DNA from: Xanthomonas theicola
GTDB lineage: Bacteria > Pseudomonadota > Gammaproteobacteria > Xanthomonadales > Xanthomonadaceae
DNA length: 64,000 bases
Assembly: GCF_014236795.1 (NCBI RefSeq)
Contig: NZ_CP049017.1
Span: forward strand, 1,590,001 to 1,654,000
Direction: 5' to 3'
A program made the position numbers and the translations under genes. Of the stretch, positions 63,827-64,000 are shown piece after piece (positions within the stretch are counted from its first letter, which is position 1; every line of letters starts with the position of its first letter). The notes below the pieces were generated by a model, which saw only the letters and a program-made list of their open reading frames with translations, ran no database searches and had not been told where the DNA came from.

Positions 63827-64000
63827 ATGAACTTCATCTCCACCCGTAATGCCGCCCCCACCGCCACCCTCAGCCAGGCCATCGTCGCCGGCCTGGCGCC
63901 CGATGGCGGACTGTACGTTCCCGAGCGCATGCCGCCGGCGCGCGAGCTGCGTCCCGGCGCCAGCCTGGCCGAGACCGCCGCGTGCCTGTTGGCGCCGTTC
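63827..64000 (+). CDS. thrC: Threonine synthase, N-terminal part (continues past window)
   Basis: 58 codons to the window edge: MNFISTRNAAPTATLSQAIV, AGLAPDGGLYVPERMPP, then SLAETAACLLAPF. This is the N-terminal domain of PLP-dependent threonine synthase, last step of threonine synthesis from O-phosphohomoserine. Genes thrA and thrB are not upstream; the decayed IS30-type gene is. The PLP lysine lies beyond the window. Confidence 0.9.
   Translation, partial: MNFISTRNAAPTATLSQAIVAGLAPDGGLYVPERMPPARELRPGASLAETAACLLAPF

Noticed and set aside
63600..63830. Thr/Ala-rich reading frame (TATAVATAKATARTTATSRA) running into the thrC start, suggestive of a thr attenuator leader peptide
   Set aside because: No ATG, GTG or TTG start with a ribosome site opens this frame, the nearby hairpin has no T-run, and the composition follows from the CAGCAACAG low-complexity tract.

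Overview
The window is high-GC chromosomal DNA from a Xanthomonadaceae bacterium, most likely Xanthomonas. The evidence is an X-type virB cluster with a VirB7 lipoprotein carrying an N0-like domain, effectors ending in the XVIPCD secretion domain, a kynurenine route to NAD, and many insertion sequences. I cannot name the species from sequence alone.

Layout. 1-5.9 kb (minus): chemotaxis operon (STAS protein, CheA, two methyl-accepting proteins, one of them cut by the window edge, and an MCP scrap) behind a sigma-28-type promoter. 6.6-10.8 kb (minus): mfd and a GNAT. 10.9-13.4 kb: decayed CDF and DUF1963 genes, rlmJ, and another decayed frame. 13.4-17.2 kb: an IS5-family element inserted directly before a QseBC/PmrAB-like two-component pair that is followed by a YgiW/BOF protein. 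17.4-19.1 kb: a scrapyard with a broken GNAT, a nitrilase N-terminus, an IS5 transposase remnant and the C-terminal scrap of virD4.

19.4-42.8 kb holds a bacterial-killing type IV secretion system: virB7, B8, B9, B10, B11, B1, B2, B3, B4, a VirB5-like gene and virB6. It continues into a tandem array. Each unit begins with a near-identical virB6 core that switches into its own AT-rich tail, followed by a DUF4189 secreted protein, a lipoprotein (probable immunity) and a peptidoglycan-degrading effector whose last part (PG-binding plus XVIPCD) is again near-identical. Two units are complete. The third has been broken by an IS5 copy, an IS3 element and the remnant of a second IS3 element. Only the first virB6 is full length. 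The coupling protein VirD4 is reduced to a fragment, so the machine needs a VirD4 encoded elsewhere or is crippled.

42.8-64 kb is housekeeping DNA: a DUF2461 gene and sbcB; kmo, kynU, a FUSC protein and 3-hydroxyanthranilate dioxygenase; carbonic anhydrase; a nei pseudogene; small conserved genes; asnS; an IscA-type protein; a phosphopantetheinyl transferase; rpsF-rpsR-rplI; smc and zipA; a decayed IS30-type transposase; and the start of thrC.

The most notable feature is the 29.4-39 kb array. Repeats at both ends of each unit (virB6 core upstream, XVIPCD downstream) would let homologous recombination add, remove or swap effector/immunity cassettes behind the secretion operon.
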